34,756 nt of DNA from Acidobacteriota bacterium (GTDB lineage Bacteria > Acidobacteriota > Terriglobia > Acidiferrales > UBA7541): contig JAJXZD010000072.1 of the NCBI GenBank assembly GCA_021780215.1, positions 1 to 34,756 on the forward strand, written 5' to 3'. Position 1 is the stretch's first letter. Each line of letters opens with the position of its first letter. Of the stretch, positions 1 to 8,183 are shown piece after piece. The translations under genes were made by a program, and so were the position numbers. Below the pieces are notes generated by a model, which was not told where the DNA came from, did no database searches, and was given only the letters and a program-made list of their open reading frames with translations.

Positions 1-267
1 GTGCGCAGGATTGCAGGAAAAAACATCGCAGTCCTCAGCGCCGGTACGGACGGAATTGACGGAAATTCTCCGGCGGCCGGCGCCGTAGCCGATGGCGAGA
101 CGTCTGCCCGCGCCCGCGCGGCTGATCTCGATCCCGAGAATTTCATGCGCCGTTCGGACGCTTACCACTTCTTCTCCCGCCTTAGCGACGCAATCGTCAC
201 CGGCCCCACGGAAAATAATCTGCGCGATTTGCGCATTCTCCTGGCGCGGCGCGCGGACGGCCAGTAG
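1..267 (+). CDS. Glycerate 2-kinase, C-terminal fragment (MOFRL family)
   Basis: Only the last 88 codons are present; the gene begins before the window. The fragment carries the signature of the C-terminal MOFRL domain of glycerate 2-kinases (GckA/TtuD type): SAGTDGIDG at residues 13-21 followed by an AAGAV stretch, then a YHFF motif and VTGPTxxNxxDLR near the end. The family phosphorylates D-glycerate to 2-phosphoglycerate with ATP in the cytoplasm, feeding glyoxylate, serine or tartrate breakdown into glycolysis. The stop is three bases from the stop of the convergent aminopeptidase gene, so no separate terminator fits between them. The family call is firm. Which catabolic route it serves cannot be told from this fragment. 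Confidence 0.88.
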   Translation: MRRIAGKNIAVLSAGTDGIDGNSPAAGAVADGETSARARAADLDPENFMRRSDAYHFFSRLSDAIVTGPTENNLRDLRILLARRADGQ

Positions 268-270
268 CGG

Positions 271-2739
271 CTATCCTTTTTGCCTCACGCGAAGCAATGC
301 CAGCGCCGCTTCGATGTAGGGACGCATGCCGACGGTCAGGTCGTCGCTATGCAGCATGCTTTCGAGGGGGCCAATCGCGCTCGGATCGCCACGCGCCTCG
401 AGGGCGAGAACCGCCGAGAACCGGACATCAAAATAGGGCTCCTGAAGATAGCCCACCAACGTGCGGGTGATGGAGGAATCCTTTTTGTCAATCCGCGCAA
501 CCGCTGTGATGGCCGCCCGGCGGCTGCTGAAGGGTTTTCCAGGAGCCGACCACGAGAGCAAAAGCGGGACCGCGCGGGAATCTCCAAGAGAGCCGAGGCC
601 CTCCAAGGCCGCCCGGCGGAGAAGATCGTCGGGGGAATCCTGATTGAGCGCGGCAACCAGCGTGTCATAGGATTCCCGCGAACGAATCCTTCCCAGGGCG
701 CGAAGCGCGGAGGCCCGGACGCGATAGGCTGAATCGTGCGCGGCGAGATCGTTCAATCGCCCGGCCAGCGATGAGTCCTCCTTGAAATTTCCCAACTCCT
801 CGACGGCCACATCTCGAACCCATGGCGGGCCGCTTTGCGTCGCCGCGAGAATCGATCCTTCCGCGCTGGCGCCTCCGGTGCGTCCCAGCGCCTTCAGCGC
901 TTCCACGCGCACTCCCCAGAAGGGATCCCCCTGCGCCGCATCGCCCAGCGCGGCAATGGCCTGAGGATCCTTTCGATCGTTGCCAAGGGCCACGGCAGCA
1001 TCCGTCCGGTCGGCGACGGATGCAGCATGTTTCAGCTGATAGATCCACGCCTCGGGCTCCTTCGGGAAATCAACTTTCTTGAGAATGGTATCGCCCGGAT
1101 CAAACAGCACCATGAGCGGGGGGCCATCCGATGGCAGGGTAAACGTCTGGCTCGCCTGGCTGATTTCGATGGGATAGGTCTGGCGGCTGCCCACGGTCGT
1201 AATTTCCACTCGCAGGGGAACGTCGAAGAGCTCGACCAAGCCTTCGACCTTCTGCGTCTGCGCCACATCCAGCCGCACGGTGCGGGCCGCGGGGTCGTAC
1301 GTGTAGCCGACCTGAAATTGCGGCGCTCCCCCGCGATAGATCCACTGATGGAAGAACTGGTCCACGTCAATCGCAGTGGCCTCTTCGATGCCCTTCTGCA
1401 AATCGGCGGTCACCACATTCTTGCCGCGATTGACCTCCAGGTAGTGCCGCAGCCCGGCGAAGAAATCGGGGTCGCCGAGCTTTTCGCGCAGCATGCGGAG
1501 GACCCATCCGGCCTTGTCGTAGATGTCGCCGGCATATTCCGTGGAATCAGTGCCGAAATTCCGGTTGAAGATGGGCACCGGGTAGAGGCGCGGCTGCGTG
1601 AACCACCGCTGCTGGTCGGTCCAGTATTCGTAGGCCGCGGCATCGGCACCGTAATGCTTCTCCATCCAGTAATGCTCGAAGAAAGTGGCAAAACCCTCGT
1701 TGAGCCATAGATTGGACCAGTCCTTGCACGTCACGAGGTCTCCGAACCACTGATGGGCGAGTTCATGCGAGAGGATGTCATCCGTGCCGATGCGGTCCTC
1801 GGCCGCGAGCCGAGGGTCCACCAAGAAGCGTGCCTCGATCGTTGTCGCGCTGGTGTTCTCCATTCCGCCGGCCACAAATTCGTCGACGGCGCTCTGCGCG
1901 TATTGCGCCCACGGGTAAGGAACGCCAAGCGTGCTCGAAAAGAGGTCGAGCATCTGCTGCGTGCGGGCGAATGTCGGCGCCAGGTCCGCTTCCCTGCCCC
2001 GCGGGGCAAGAAAGCGCAGCGGAATCCCGCGCCAGGTGCCCGTTTGCTCGGCAAAATCTCCGGCCACAACGGAAATCAGATACGTGGAAAGAGGCTCGGA
2101 CTGCTTCCAATCCCAGGTTTTGAGCCCTCCCGGCGCGTCTTCGATCCCGGCGAGCTTGCCGTTCGAAATAGTGACCCACGAGGCAGGAACGGTCAGCAGC
2201 ATCTCCGAGGTGGTTCGATCGTTCGGATAGTCGTAGAGAGGAATGTAGTAGTGGGTGTCCTCGGCCTCGCCTTGCGACCAAATCTCCTGAGGCTGCTGCG
2301 GGTAATACGAATCGGGGAGGATAAAATAGAGGCCCTTCTTGGGCCGGCCGCTGTAACGGATCACAACTTCGTGACGTTCGCCGCGGGCAGCAGGATGGGC
2401 AAGCGAAACGACGAGCTTTGCTGGTAACACCTTGAACAGCGCTGCCCGCCCATCTACCTCCACGCTGGCGATTTTCAGGTCCACGGAATCGAATGCAAGC
2501 TCGGAAACGCCATCGCGCAGCACCACGACGCTTTCCGCTGCTTCTCCGCGAATGCTGTGCCCGGTGAGGTCGAACCACAGGTGCGTGCGGATATTTTTCA
2601 GGCTGTAGTCCCGGCTGGGAGCGTAGGGCGCGTCCGCGCGGCTGCCAGCGGAAATCGCGAGCAGCAACACAAACGCTCCCGCGAAGGCCCGCCCCATCCG
2701 CAAAAGGCTCCGGCTGCGCCTCATCCCTGCGGAATGCAT
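271..2739 (-). CDS. Exported M1-family zinc aminopeptidase with C-terminal HEAT-like repeats
   Basis: An 822-residue metallopeptidase of the M1 (aminopeptidase N / leukotriene A4 hydrolase) family. A basic N-terminus and hydrophobic stretch ending near GSRADA form a signal peptide, so the enzyme should be exported. The substrate-anchoring motif is GGMEN (about 291-295), a variant of GAMEN. Zinc ligands are His325 and His329 in HELAH, with Glu348 in NEGFA at the correct 18-residue spacing. The last ~255 residues (from about 567) are helical HEAT/PBS-like repeats with recurrent VRxxALxALG patterns, replacing the usual ERAP1-like domain. An in-frame TTG lies upstream at 2808, but it has no ribosome site and sits next to a -10-like element, so the ATG at 2739 that opens the signal peptide is preferred; ATG 2724 is also possible. 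It removes N-terminal residues from peptides, probably in the periplasm. Confidence 0.9.
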   Translation of the reverse strand: MHSAGMRRSRSLLRMGRAFAGAFVLLLAISAGSRADAPYAPSRDYSLKNIRTHLWFDLTGHSIRGEAAESVVVLRDGVSELAFDSVDLKIASVEVDGRAALFKVLPAKLVVSLAHPAARGERHEVVIRYSGRPKKGLYFILPDSYYPQQPQEIWSQGEAEDTHYYIPLYDYPNDRTTSEMLLTVPASWVTISNGKLAGIEDAPGGLKTWDWKQSEPLSTYLISVVAGDFAEQTGTWRGIPLRFLAPRGREADLAPTFARTQQMLDLFSSTLGVPYPWAQYAQSAVDEFVAGGMENTSATTIEARFLVDPRLAAEDRIGTDDILSHELAHQWFGDLVTCKDWSNLWLNEGFATFFEHYWMEKHYGADAAAYEYWTDQQRWFTQPRLYPVPIFNRNFGTDSTEYAGDIYDKAGWVLRMLREKLGDPDFFAGLRHYLEVNRGKNVVTADLQKGIEEATAIDVDQFFHQWIYRGGAPQFQVGYTYDPAARTVRLDVAQTQKVEGLVELFDVPLRVEITTVGSRQTYPIEISQASQTFTLPSDGPPLMVLFDPGDTILKKVDFPKEPEAWIYQLKHAASVADRTDAAVALGNDRKDPQAIAALGDAAQGDPFWGVRVEALKALGRTGGASAEGSILAATQSGPPWVRDVAVEELGNFKEDSSLAGRLNDLAAHDSAYRVRASALRALGRIRSRESYDTLVAALNQDSPDDLLRRAALEGLGSLGDSRAVPLLLSWSAPGKPFSSRRAAITAVARIDKKDSSITRTLVGYLQEPYFDVRFSAVLALEARGDPSAIGPLESMLHSDDLTVGMRPYIEAALALLRVRQKG

Positions 2740-2814
2740 GTCAGAAGATGCCTTCGGCCGCTGATCCGGCCGAGAACAGTGCGCGAGATGTTCTGCGGCT
2801 GCCACCAAATCAAC

Positions 2815-2820
2815 ATCATA
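2815..2820 (-). promoter_or_regulatory. Possible -10 element for the M1 aminopeptidase gene
   Basis: Read on the minus strand this is TATGAT, 5 of 6 matches to TATAAT. The -35 region 17 bases upstream is poor. Transcription would start near 2808, leaving a leader of about 69 bases before the ATG at 2739, which argues against the upstream TTG start. Confidence 0.3.
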
Positions 2821-2875
2821 GCAGCAGCAACCGGAAATTCCATGCGCGCAGGGAACCGCACCTTCGCTAGCAACA

Positions 2876-5800
2876 TCACCAGAGCAGTTTCAAACCGAAT
2901 TGAATCTGCCGTGCGGTCGTCGAGGTGCTGGTGATCACTCCGGCCGTCGGCGAGACGCCGGCGGGGGTGAAGACGATCGGATTCGGCGTGTTGAAATTGG
3001 CACGGTTCAGGAGGTTGAACATTTCGGCGCGGAACTCGAGCGTATATCGCTCCCGAATGGCCGTGTCCTTGAGGAACGACAGGTCCCACGTGGCCAGGCC
3101 CGGCCCTATGAGCGTGTCCCTTCCGAGATTCCCGTAGAAGCCGCTGCCGGGCGGGGGAGCGAGGAGCGCAGCCGGGTTGAACCACTCCTTAGGGCCGCCT
3201 AGAATCACCGCGCCGGAGAAGGCCGGGTTGAGAAATGGGCGCACCGGGTTGCGCGTGTCGCCATTATTCGAGGGGTTGTAGCTGAGTTGCGGGGTCAATG
3301 GGAAGCCAGACTGCATCGTCACAATCGAGTTCACTGTCCAGCCGCTCACCAGGGCGTTCGCCAGGCCGCCCTCTCTGCCGAGAAACCGCCGTCCATGTCC
3401 CATGGGCAAGTCGTAGGTCGCGGTAATCACGCCGGCGTTGCGCACGTCGAAGGTCGCCAGCCCCCAATCGGCGCGCAGATTATAGGGATTGGACACAAGC
3501 CCGGGCGCGTTTCCGGCGGTCGTGGCGTTGAGCGAATCCCCGTTGTCGAGAGCCTTCGACCAGGTGTACACAGCCCGCAGAGACAGGCCATCGCTGAAGT
3601 GGCGATTCAGGTCCGCTTGCAGCGCGTTGTAGGAACTGTCCCCAATCGAAAACCACGACCAGGCGCTGCCAAGCGAGGGGTTTGCCAGAGGCGTACCTGC
3701 CGGGATGTAATACGATCCGGAGGGAACGGGAGTCCCCGCGAGCGGGGACGGAAAATTGGAGGGATAGTTCGCGGGGCAAGGCGAGGCCGGACAGATTACC
3801 GGAGACGCTTCGTTGTCGTCCAGGCTGACCATCTCGTGATATCCATGCGACCCGATGTATCCGACGCTCAGAACCGTGCTGGGAGACAGCTCCTGCTCGA
3901 TGCGGAGCGAGTACGTGATCAGCGTCGGAGTCTGCATGTTCGGCTGGACGCCGCCCGGCAGAATCTTGGCATTGGCCGGCACGATAGAAGGTGGCAGCGG
4001 GAGGCTTGAGACGGGCAGGTTGGCGATGCCGTAGGAAGGGTTGAAGGGCGCATTCTGGTCCATGCGATACCCCAGCGCGTCCTGCAGGTCGCTGTACATT
4101 CCGAATCCCGCGCGGATCACCGTCCCGGCCCCCACCGGGCTCCAGGCGAGGCCGATGCGCGGCTCCGGAAGAAAAGCGGCATTGTTGACGGTAAGCGCGG
4201 AGCCGGCGATGCGGGGCTGTGTCTGAATCACGCCATTCTGAAAGACGAAATTCGCGGCTCGCCCCTGCGCCTCGTTCCAGCCGGTGGTAAATTCGTCGCG
4301 GAATCCCAGCGAGAGAGTGAGCTTCGGCGTCAGCCGGATCACGTCCTCCGCGTACCACGCTCCAAGCAACGAGCGCCAGTTCATCTCGGTCGGCGCGGGA
4401 TCGTAGAGAAAGCTGGCCACGGTGCCTTGCAGGAACTGCTGCAAGCCGGTGAACGTGGCCTGCCCGTACTGGCTCAGTGCCAGGTCCTCATTGGGCTGCA
4501 CCTGCTGCAGCCAGACGCCAAAATTTAACTGCTGCCTTCCCTTCGTGTATCCCAGCTGGTCCTCGTAGGTGAAGAGATTGCGCGCAATCCGCAGATTGCT
4601 GCCAATGTTGCTCCCCGCCAGGCTTACTTGCGCCGAGGGATTCGCCGCCGCGCTCCCGCCCACCACCAGCGCCCCGATGGGCCGCCCGGCCACGAAGCCC
4701 GCAAGCCCCGCCGCGGGCGTTCCCGGCGTGGGCTCACCCGTGTAGAAATAGCTGGCCCGGGAATAGCCGACCCGCGCGGTATTGAGGAGCGCCGGCGAGA
4801 AAATGTGCGTCTCTTCGAGGCTCAGGACCTGCTCGCGCAGGCTTTCGAGGTCCGTGCTGTAAAGATTCGTGCTGGTCGGAGTAACGTCAGCGCTGTCGTC
4901 AACGGTGTAGATGGCGCTGAGCGTGTCGCTCTCCGAAAAAATATGATCGAGCCGCGCCGTGCCGAAATCGTCGCGAATCGTTTGCAAGGGGCTGTTGAAT
5001 GCTTCGGCTACTCCCCCGAAATCAAGGGCATTCGGACTTTGCAGTGGCCACGCATTGAGCAATGGAGCCACGCCAGGCGCCACGCCCACATCCACCAGCC
5101 CGGACGCCGGACACGGATTGGGCGCGGGAGTCACCAGCTTGCAGGGTAGATAGCCGTTGCGGGCATTGGTGTCGGGAACCAGATCCACGCCGGTCTGGTT
5201 CAGATCCTGGCGAAATCCCTCATAGTTTCCGAACAGGAAGGTTTTGTTCTTCTGCAGTGGACCGCCGAGCGACGCGCCGAACTGATTGCGCTGGAACGGC
5301 GGGGCCGAGCCTTGATCGAAATAGTTCGGCGCATCGAGCGCATTGTTGCGCACGAATTCGTATAGCGTTCCATGAACCTGGTTGCCGCCAGACTGCGTGA
5401 CGATCAGCACCTGCGCCCCCGGCCTCTTGCCGTACTCCGCGCCATAGGAATCGCGCAGCACATTGAACTCCCGCACCGCGTCCACGCCGAGCAACTCTTG
5501 GCTCGTGCCGCCCGGCTGCATGTTATTCTCCGCCGCTCCGGTGAACTCCACTCCGTTCAGCAGGAATTCATTCTGCTGCGGGCGATTGCCGGAAACCGCG
5601 AAATTATTTCCGACCGTCGAATTCGAGACGCCGATTCCCCCGACCTTTTCCGAGGTGAAATTGACAATTCCGGGATTCAGCGTCAGCAGTTCGTCGTAGC
5701 TCCTGCCGTTGAGCGGAAGGTCTTTGATCGTCTGCTCGCCCACGAGGCCGGAAATGTCCCCCGTGGCGAGATTCACGGGCGGGGCATCCCCATTCACTGT

Positions 5801-6235
5801 GACCTGCTGACTGACCTCTCCAACTCGCAGGCTCAGGTCCACCGTGGCTTGCTGGCCAACCACCAGATGAATCCCGGTTCGAACCTCCTCCTCGAAGCCC
5901 TGTTTCGCGGCCCGCACTTCGTACTCGCCGACGGGCAGGGCGAGGAACTGATAATGCCCCATCGCGTCTGTCGCGGTGCTCCGGAGCAGCCCGGTCTCTG
6001 TGTCCTTCACCGTGACGCTCGCGGCTCTCACCGAAGCACCCGAAGGATCCTTCACCACGCCCGAGATGCCGGCCCCCTCCTGGGCATACCCAGGCACGGC
6101 CCACGCCGCGAGCAATCCGAGCATACAGGAGAGAATCGTTCCTCCTAGCCACCCCGAGTTCAGGCGGCACGAAGAGGGCTGATGCCAAGCGAAGGATGTA
6201 CGGCCAGAGGACATGGCACTGAGGAACGGTTCCAT
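2876..6235 (-). CDS. Oar-like TonB-dependent outer-membrane receptor with carboxypeptidase-regulatory-like domain
   Basis: A 1119-residue outer-membrane protein of the very large Oar-like class that is abundant in Acidobacteriota. A signal peptide (about 1-51, ending in AQ) precedes a carboxypeptidase-regulatory-like Ig-fold domain (about 55-135, GVVKDPSGA to GQQATVDLSL). A plug domain follows (about 145-290) with the typical phrases DLPLNGRSYDELLTLNPG and SGNRPQQNEFLLNG. The rest is a beta-barrel ending in an aromatic residue (LKLLW), the usual recognition signal for barrel assembly. The family is thought to import large or complex substrates, often glycans or peptides, using TonB energy. 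The ligand cannot be read from the sequence. The ATG has an AAGGGA ribosome site 8 bases upstream. It is divergent from a sugar isomerase-like gene across a region with palindromes, which hints at a carbohydrate ligand. Confidence 0.9.
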   Translation of the reverse strand: MEPFLSAMSSGRTSFAWHQPSSCRLNSGWLGGTILSCMLGLLAAWAVPGYAQEGAGISGVVKDPSGASVRAASVTVKDTETGLLRSTATDAMGHYQFLALPVGEYEVRAAKQGFEEEVRTGIHLVVGQQATVDLSLRVGEVSQQVTVNGDAPPVNLATGDISGLVGEQTIKDLPLNGRSYDELLTLNPGIVNFTSEKVGGIGVSNSTVGNNFAVSGNRPQQNEFLLNGVEFTGAAENNMQPGGTSQELLGVDAVREFNVLRDSYGAEYGKRPGAQVLIVTQSGGNQVHGTLYEFVRNNALDAPNYFDQGSAPPFQRNQFGASLGGPLQKNKTFLFGNYEGFRQDLNQTGVDLVPDTNARNGYLPCKLVTPAPNPCPASGLVDVGVAPGVAPLLNAWPLQSPNALDFGGVAEAFNSPLQTIRDDFGTARLDHIFSESDTLSAIYTVDDSADVTPTSTNLYSTDLESLREQVLSLEETHIFSPALLNTARVGYSRASYFYTGEPTPGTPAAGLAGFVAGRPIGALVVGGSAAANPSAQVSLAGSNIGSNLRIARNLFTYEDQLGYTKGRQQLNFGVWLQQVQPNEDLALSQYGQATFTGLQQFLQGTVASFLYDPAPTEMNWRSLLGAWYAEDVIRLTPKLTLSLGFRDEFTTGWNEAQGRAANFVFQNGVIQTQPRIAGSALTVNNAAFLPEPRIGLAWSPVGAGTVIRAGFGMYSDLQDALGYRMDQNAPFNPSYGIANLPVSSLPLPPSIVPANAKILPGGVQPNMQTPTLITYSLRIEQELSPSTVLSVGYIGSHGYHEMVSLDDNEASPVICPASPCPANYPSNFPSPLAGTPVPSGSYYIPAGTPLANPSLGSAWSWFSIGDSSYNALQADLNRHFSDGLSLRAVYTWSKALDNGDSLNATTAGNAPGLVSNPYNLRADWGLATFDVRNAGVITATYDLPMGHGRRFLGREGGLANALVSGWTVNSIVTMQSGFPLTPQLSYNPSNNGDTRNPVRPFLNPAFSGAVILGGPKEWFNPAALLAPPPGSGFYGNLGRDTLIGPGLATWDLSFLKDTAIRERYTLEFRAEMFNLLNRANFNTPNPIVFTPAGVSPTAGVITSTSTTARQIQFGLKLLW

Positions 6236-6326
6236 TCGGAGATCCCTTTCCCTTTCTTTGGCCCTCGATTGCCAGGCTTAGCGGAGGGCGAGGCCGTGCT
6301 CCTACGCCATTGTTCTCGAATGCGCA

Positions 6327-6349
6327 AGACGTTTTAATACGTCTCGTAT
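6327..6349. promoter_or_regulatory. Overlapping inverted repeats at the receptor promoter (operator candidate)
   Basis: AGACGT (6327-6332) and ACGTCT (6339-6344) form a perfect 6-6-6 inverted repeat covering the receptor gene's -10. The element ATACG-TCT-CGTAT (6337-6349) is a second, overlapping palindrome in the spacer between -10 and -35. This is the geometry expected of a repressor site, but the regulator is unknown. Confidence 0.45.
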
Positions 6350-6360
6350 AGATATGTCAA
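6332..6360 (-). promoter_or_regulatory. Promoter of the TonB-dependent receptor gene
   Basis: On the minus strand a perfect TTGACA (6360-6355) is followed after 17 bases by TTAAAA (6337-6332, 3 of 6 matches). The predicted transcript starts near 6325 and has a leader of about 90 bases. Confidence 0.55.
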
Positions 6361-6388
6361 GGCGCTTTGATACGCTTCAAAGGGCGCC
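6361..6388. repeat. Inverted repeat / hairpin between divergent promoters
   Basis: CTTTGA (6365-6370) and TCAAAG (6377-6382) pair perfectly around a 6-base centre, and GGCGC/GCGCC flank them (6361-6365 and 6384-6388). The site lies just upstream of the receptor -35 and could be a further operator shared with the isomerase gene. Confidence 0.4.
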
Positions 6389-6413
6389 GAGCGGCCCGCT
6401 CCCTGCATCCGCA

Positions 6414-6442
6414 TTGACTCCCGCCCCGCCCCGGACTAGCAT
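6414..6442 (+). promoter_or_regulatory. Promoter of the sugar isomerase-like gene
   Basis: TTGACT (6414-6419), a 17-base GC-rich spacer and TAGCAT (6437-6442). The start would be near 6449, giving a leader of about 26 bases that contains a GAGG ribosome site before the ATG at 6475. Confidence 0.55.
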
Positions 6443-6474
6443 GCCGCGGTGTATTTCTCCGAATCGAGGACACG

Positions 6475-7482
6475 ATGACCACATCTGGCGTGGAATTGCT
6501 TGGCTCCTATTGGACCCTTGCGGGCGGGGCTCAGCCGCATACGGACAAGGATTACAGCCCCTTCGACTTCAGGGACCGTGTCGAGGCGGCCGCGCGGGCC
6601 GGCTTCAAGGGCATCGGCATCTGGCACTCCGACCTGGCGCACACGCTCCAGAAGCGCACCCTGAAGGAGATGAAATCCATACTCGACGGCAACGGCATGC
6701 GGCACGTCGAGCTCGAGTTTCTGAGCGACTGGTTCGAGGTGGGAGAGAAGAAGCGCGAATCCGACGAGCTAAAGCGGAAACTGCTGGAAGCGGCCGAGGT
6801 TCTGGGCGCCCGCCACGTCAAAGCGGGCGAATTCGTGCGCTCGAATTGCCCCATGCCGCGCCTGATCGAAGCATTCGCCGCGCTGTGCAAGGACGCCGCC
6901 AGCCACGGCACGCGCATCGTCTATGAGATGATGCCCACTCCCTTTTCCACCATTGACTCCGTGGAAAAGGCCCTCGAACTCGTCGAGGGCGCCGGCGCTC
7001 CCAATGGCGGGATTTGCTTCGACCTCTGGCACATCGCCAAGCTTAGGATTCCCTATGAACGCGTCGCGCGCGTCCCTTTGAAGTACATGATGGCCGTAGA
7101 AATCAATGACGGAACCCGCGAATGCCCGTGGCCACTGCACGAGGACACGATCAATCACCGCCTGTTTTGCGGGGATGGGGAGTTCGAGCCACGGCGCTTT
7201 GTGAGCCTGCTGCTGAAGGCGGGATACTCGGGCCCATGGGGAATCGAGGTGCTCAATCAGGATGCGCGCAAATGGCCGCTCGAGCGGCTCGCCTCCCACG
7301 CATTCCAGACGACCCTCGCGCAATTTCCGGCAGTGAAAGGCGAGAAGGGACCGAGGAGGACGTCCGGCGCAAAGGCGCGCAAGCCAGCGAAAAAGAAGAG
7401 CGCGCCAGCGCGGAAGGCAAGAACGCCCAAAAGGCAGGCGCGCAAGAAATCCGCGAGCCGCAAGCGGAGGAAGCGCGGTTAG
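6475..7482 (+). CDS. Sugar phosphate isomerase/epimerase-like TIM-barrel protein with Lys/Arg-rich tail
   Basis: A 335-residue protein. Residues 1 to about 286 form an AP-endonuclease-2-type TIM barrel of the sugar phosphate isomerase/epimerase (IolE/xylose isomerase-like) superfamily. Candidate metal ligands include the Glu in VYEMMP, Asp and His in CFDLWH, and the terminal Glu in GIEVLNQ. Such enzymes usually interconvert ketoses or inositol derivatives in the cytoplasm using a divalent metal. The exact substrate is not predictable. The last ~49 residues are unusual: roughly half are Lys or Arg, with Ala, Pro and Ser, like a histone H1 or AlgP-type tail. GAGG lies upstream of the ATG. It is divergent from the outer-membrane receptor, and its stop overlaps that of the convergent hydrolase in the four bases TTAG. 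Confidence 0.85.
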   Translation: MTTSGVELLGSYWTLAGGAQPHTDKDYSPFDFRDRVEAAARAGFKGIGIWHSDLAHTLQKRTLKEMKSILDGNGMRHVELEFLSDWFEVGEKKRESDELKRKLLEAAEVLGARHVKAGEFVRSNCPMPRLIEAFAALCKDAASHGTRIVYEMMPTPFSTIDSVEKALELVEGAGAPNGGICFDLWHIAKLRIPYERVARVPLKYMMAVEINDGTRECPWPLHEDTINHRLFCGDGEFEPRRFVSLLLKAGYSGPWGIEVLNQDARKWPLERLASHAFQTTLAQFPAVKGEKGPRRTSGAKARKPAKKKSAPARKARTPKRQARKKSASRKRRKRG

Positions 7483-8114
7483 GACCTGGCGGCCGTCGCC
7501 CGCGCTGCGCCCTCGATCTTCGCAATCATTTCGTCCACGGTAAGCACTTGCGCGAAGAGGAAGCCGAGCGTGGCGCAGGTCGCCTTCTGTAGCTCCGCGG
7601 CGGAGGCATTGCCCATCGCGGCCGTCGCTGTTCCATCGCTGAGGAAAAAGACGTGAAAATCGCGGACCGCGGCCTCGCGCGCCGTCGTCTCGCAACAGAC
7701 GTTGGTAGCCACACCGCTGATAATGACCGTGTCAATGCCGCGCGCGCGGAGGATGAGTTCCAGATCCGTGCCATGAAACGCGCCGAACCGCGGCTTTTCC
7801 AGCAAGATGTCTCTCGCGTCCACGACAAGGCCCTTGTGCAGCGCGGCCGATTCCGAGCCCTTATTGAGAATCCCCTCCCGAACTGGCGGGCTGAATTCCG
7901 ACAGGACACCGAGATTGGAGCCGTCCGGCCGCACCACGATGCTGGCGTGAATCACCAAAATGCCCGCGCGGCGGCACGCTGCCGCCAGCCGATTGACGCG
8001 CTCCAGAATCACGGGGGCATCCGGAGCGGCGATTGGGGATCCGTGGACAAAGCAGTTCTGCATGTCCACATTGAGAAGCGCCGTCCGAGCCGGCACCACC
8101 GCGAAGTCAACCAT
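7479..8114 (-). CDS. Isochorismatase-family cysteine hydrolase
   Basis: A 211-residue cytoplasmic hydrolase of the isochorismatase / nicotinamidase / N-carbamoylsarcosine amidase superfamily. The catalytic triad is visible: Asp17 in LLNVDMQ, Lys107 in LLEKPRFGAF, and Cys140 in SGVATNVCCE, with the usual cis-peptide region before the Cys. Members hydrolyse amides such as nicotinamide or carbamoyl compounds; the substrate here is not defined. A GGAGG-like site precedes the ATG. It lies 69 bases downstream of the E1 beta gene on the same strand with no obvious terminator between them, so it may be the last gene of that cluster. Its stop overlaps the convergent isomerase stop. Confidence 0.88.
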   Translation of the reverse strand: MVDFAVVPARTALLNVDMQNCFVHGSPIAAPDAPVILERVNRLAAACRRAGILVIHASIVVRPDGSNLGVLSEFSPPVREGILNKGSESAALHKGLVVDARDILLEKPRFGAFHGTDLELILRARGIDTVIISGVATNVCCETTAREAAVRDFHVFFLSDGTATAAMGNASAAELQKATCATLGFLFAQVLTVDEMIAKIEGAARATAARS

Positions 8115-8183
8115 GCCCGCCTCCGCCGCTGAGAGAGATAGCGACCCGTTGGTGCCGCAGAGATAGATATGCGGGTACTGGCG

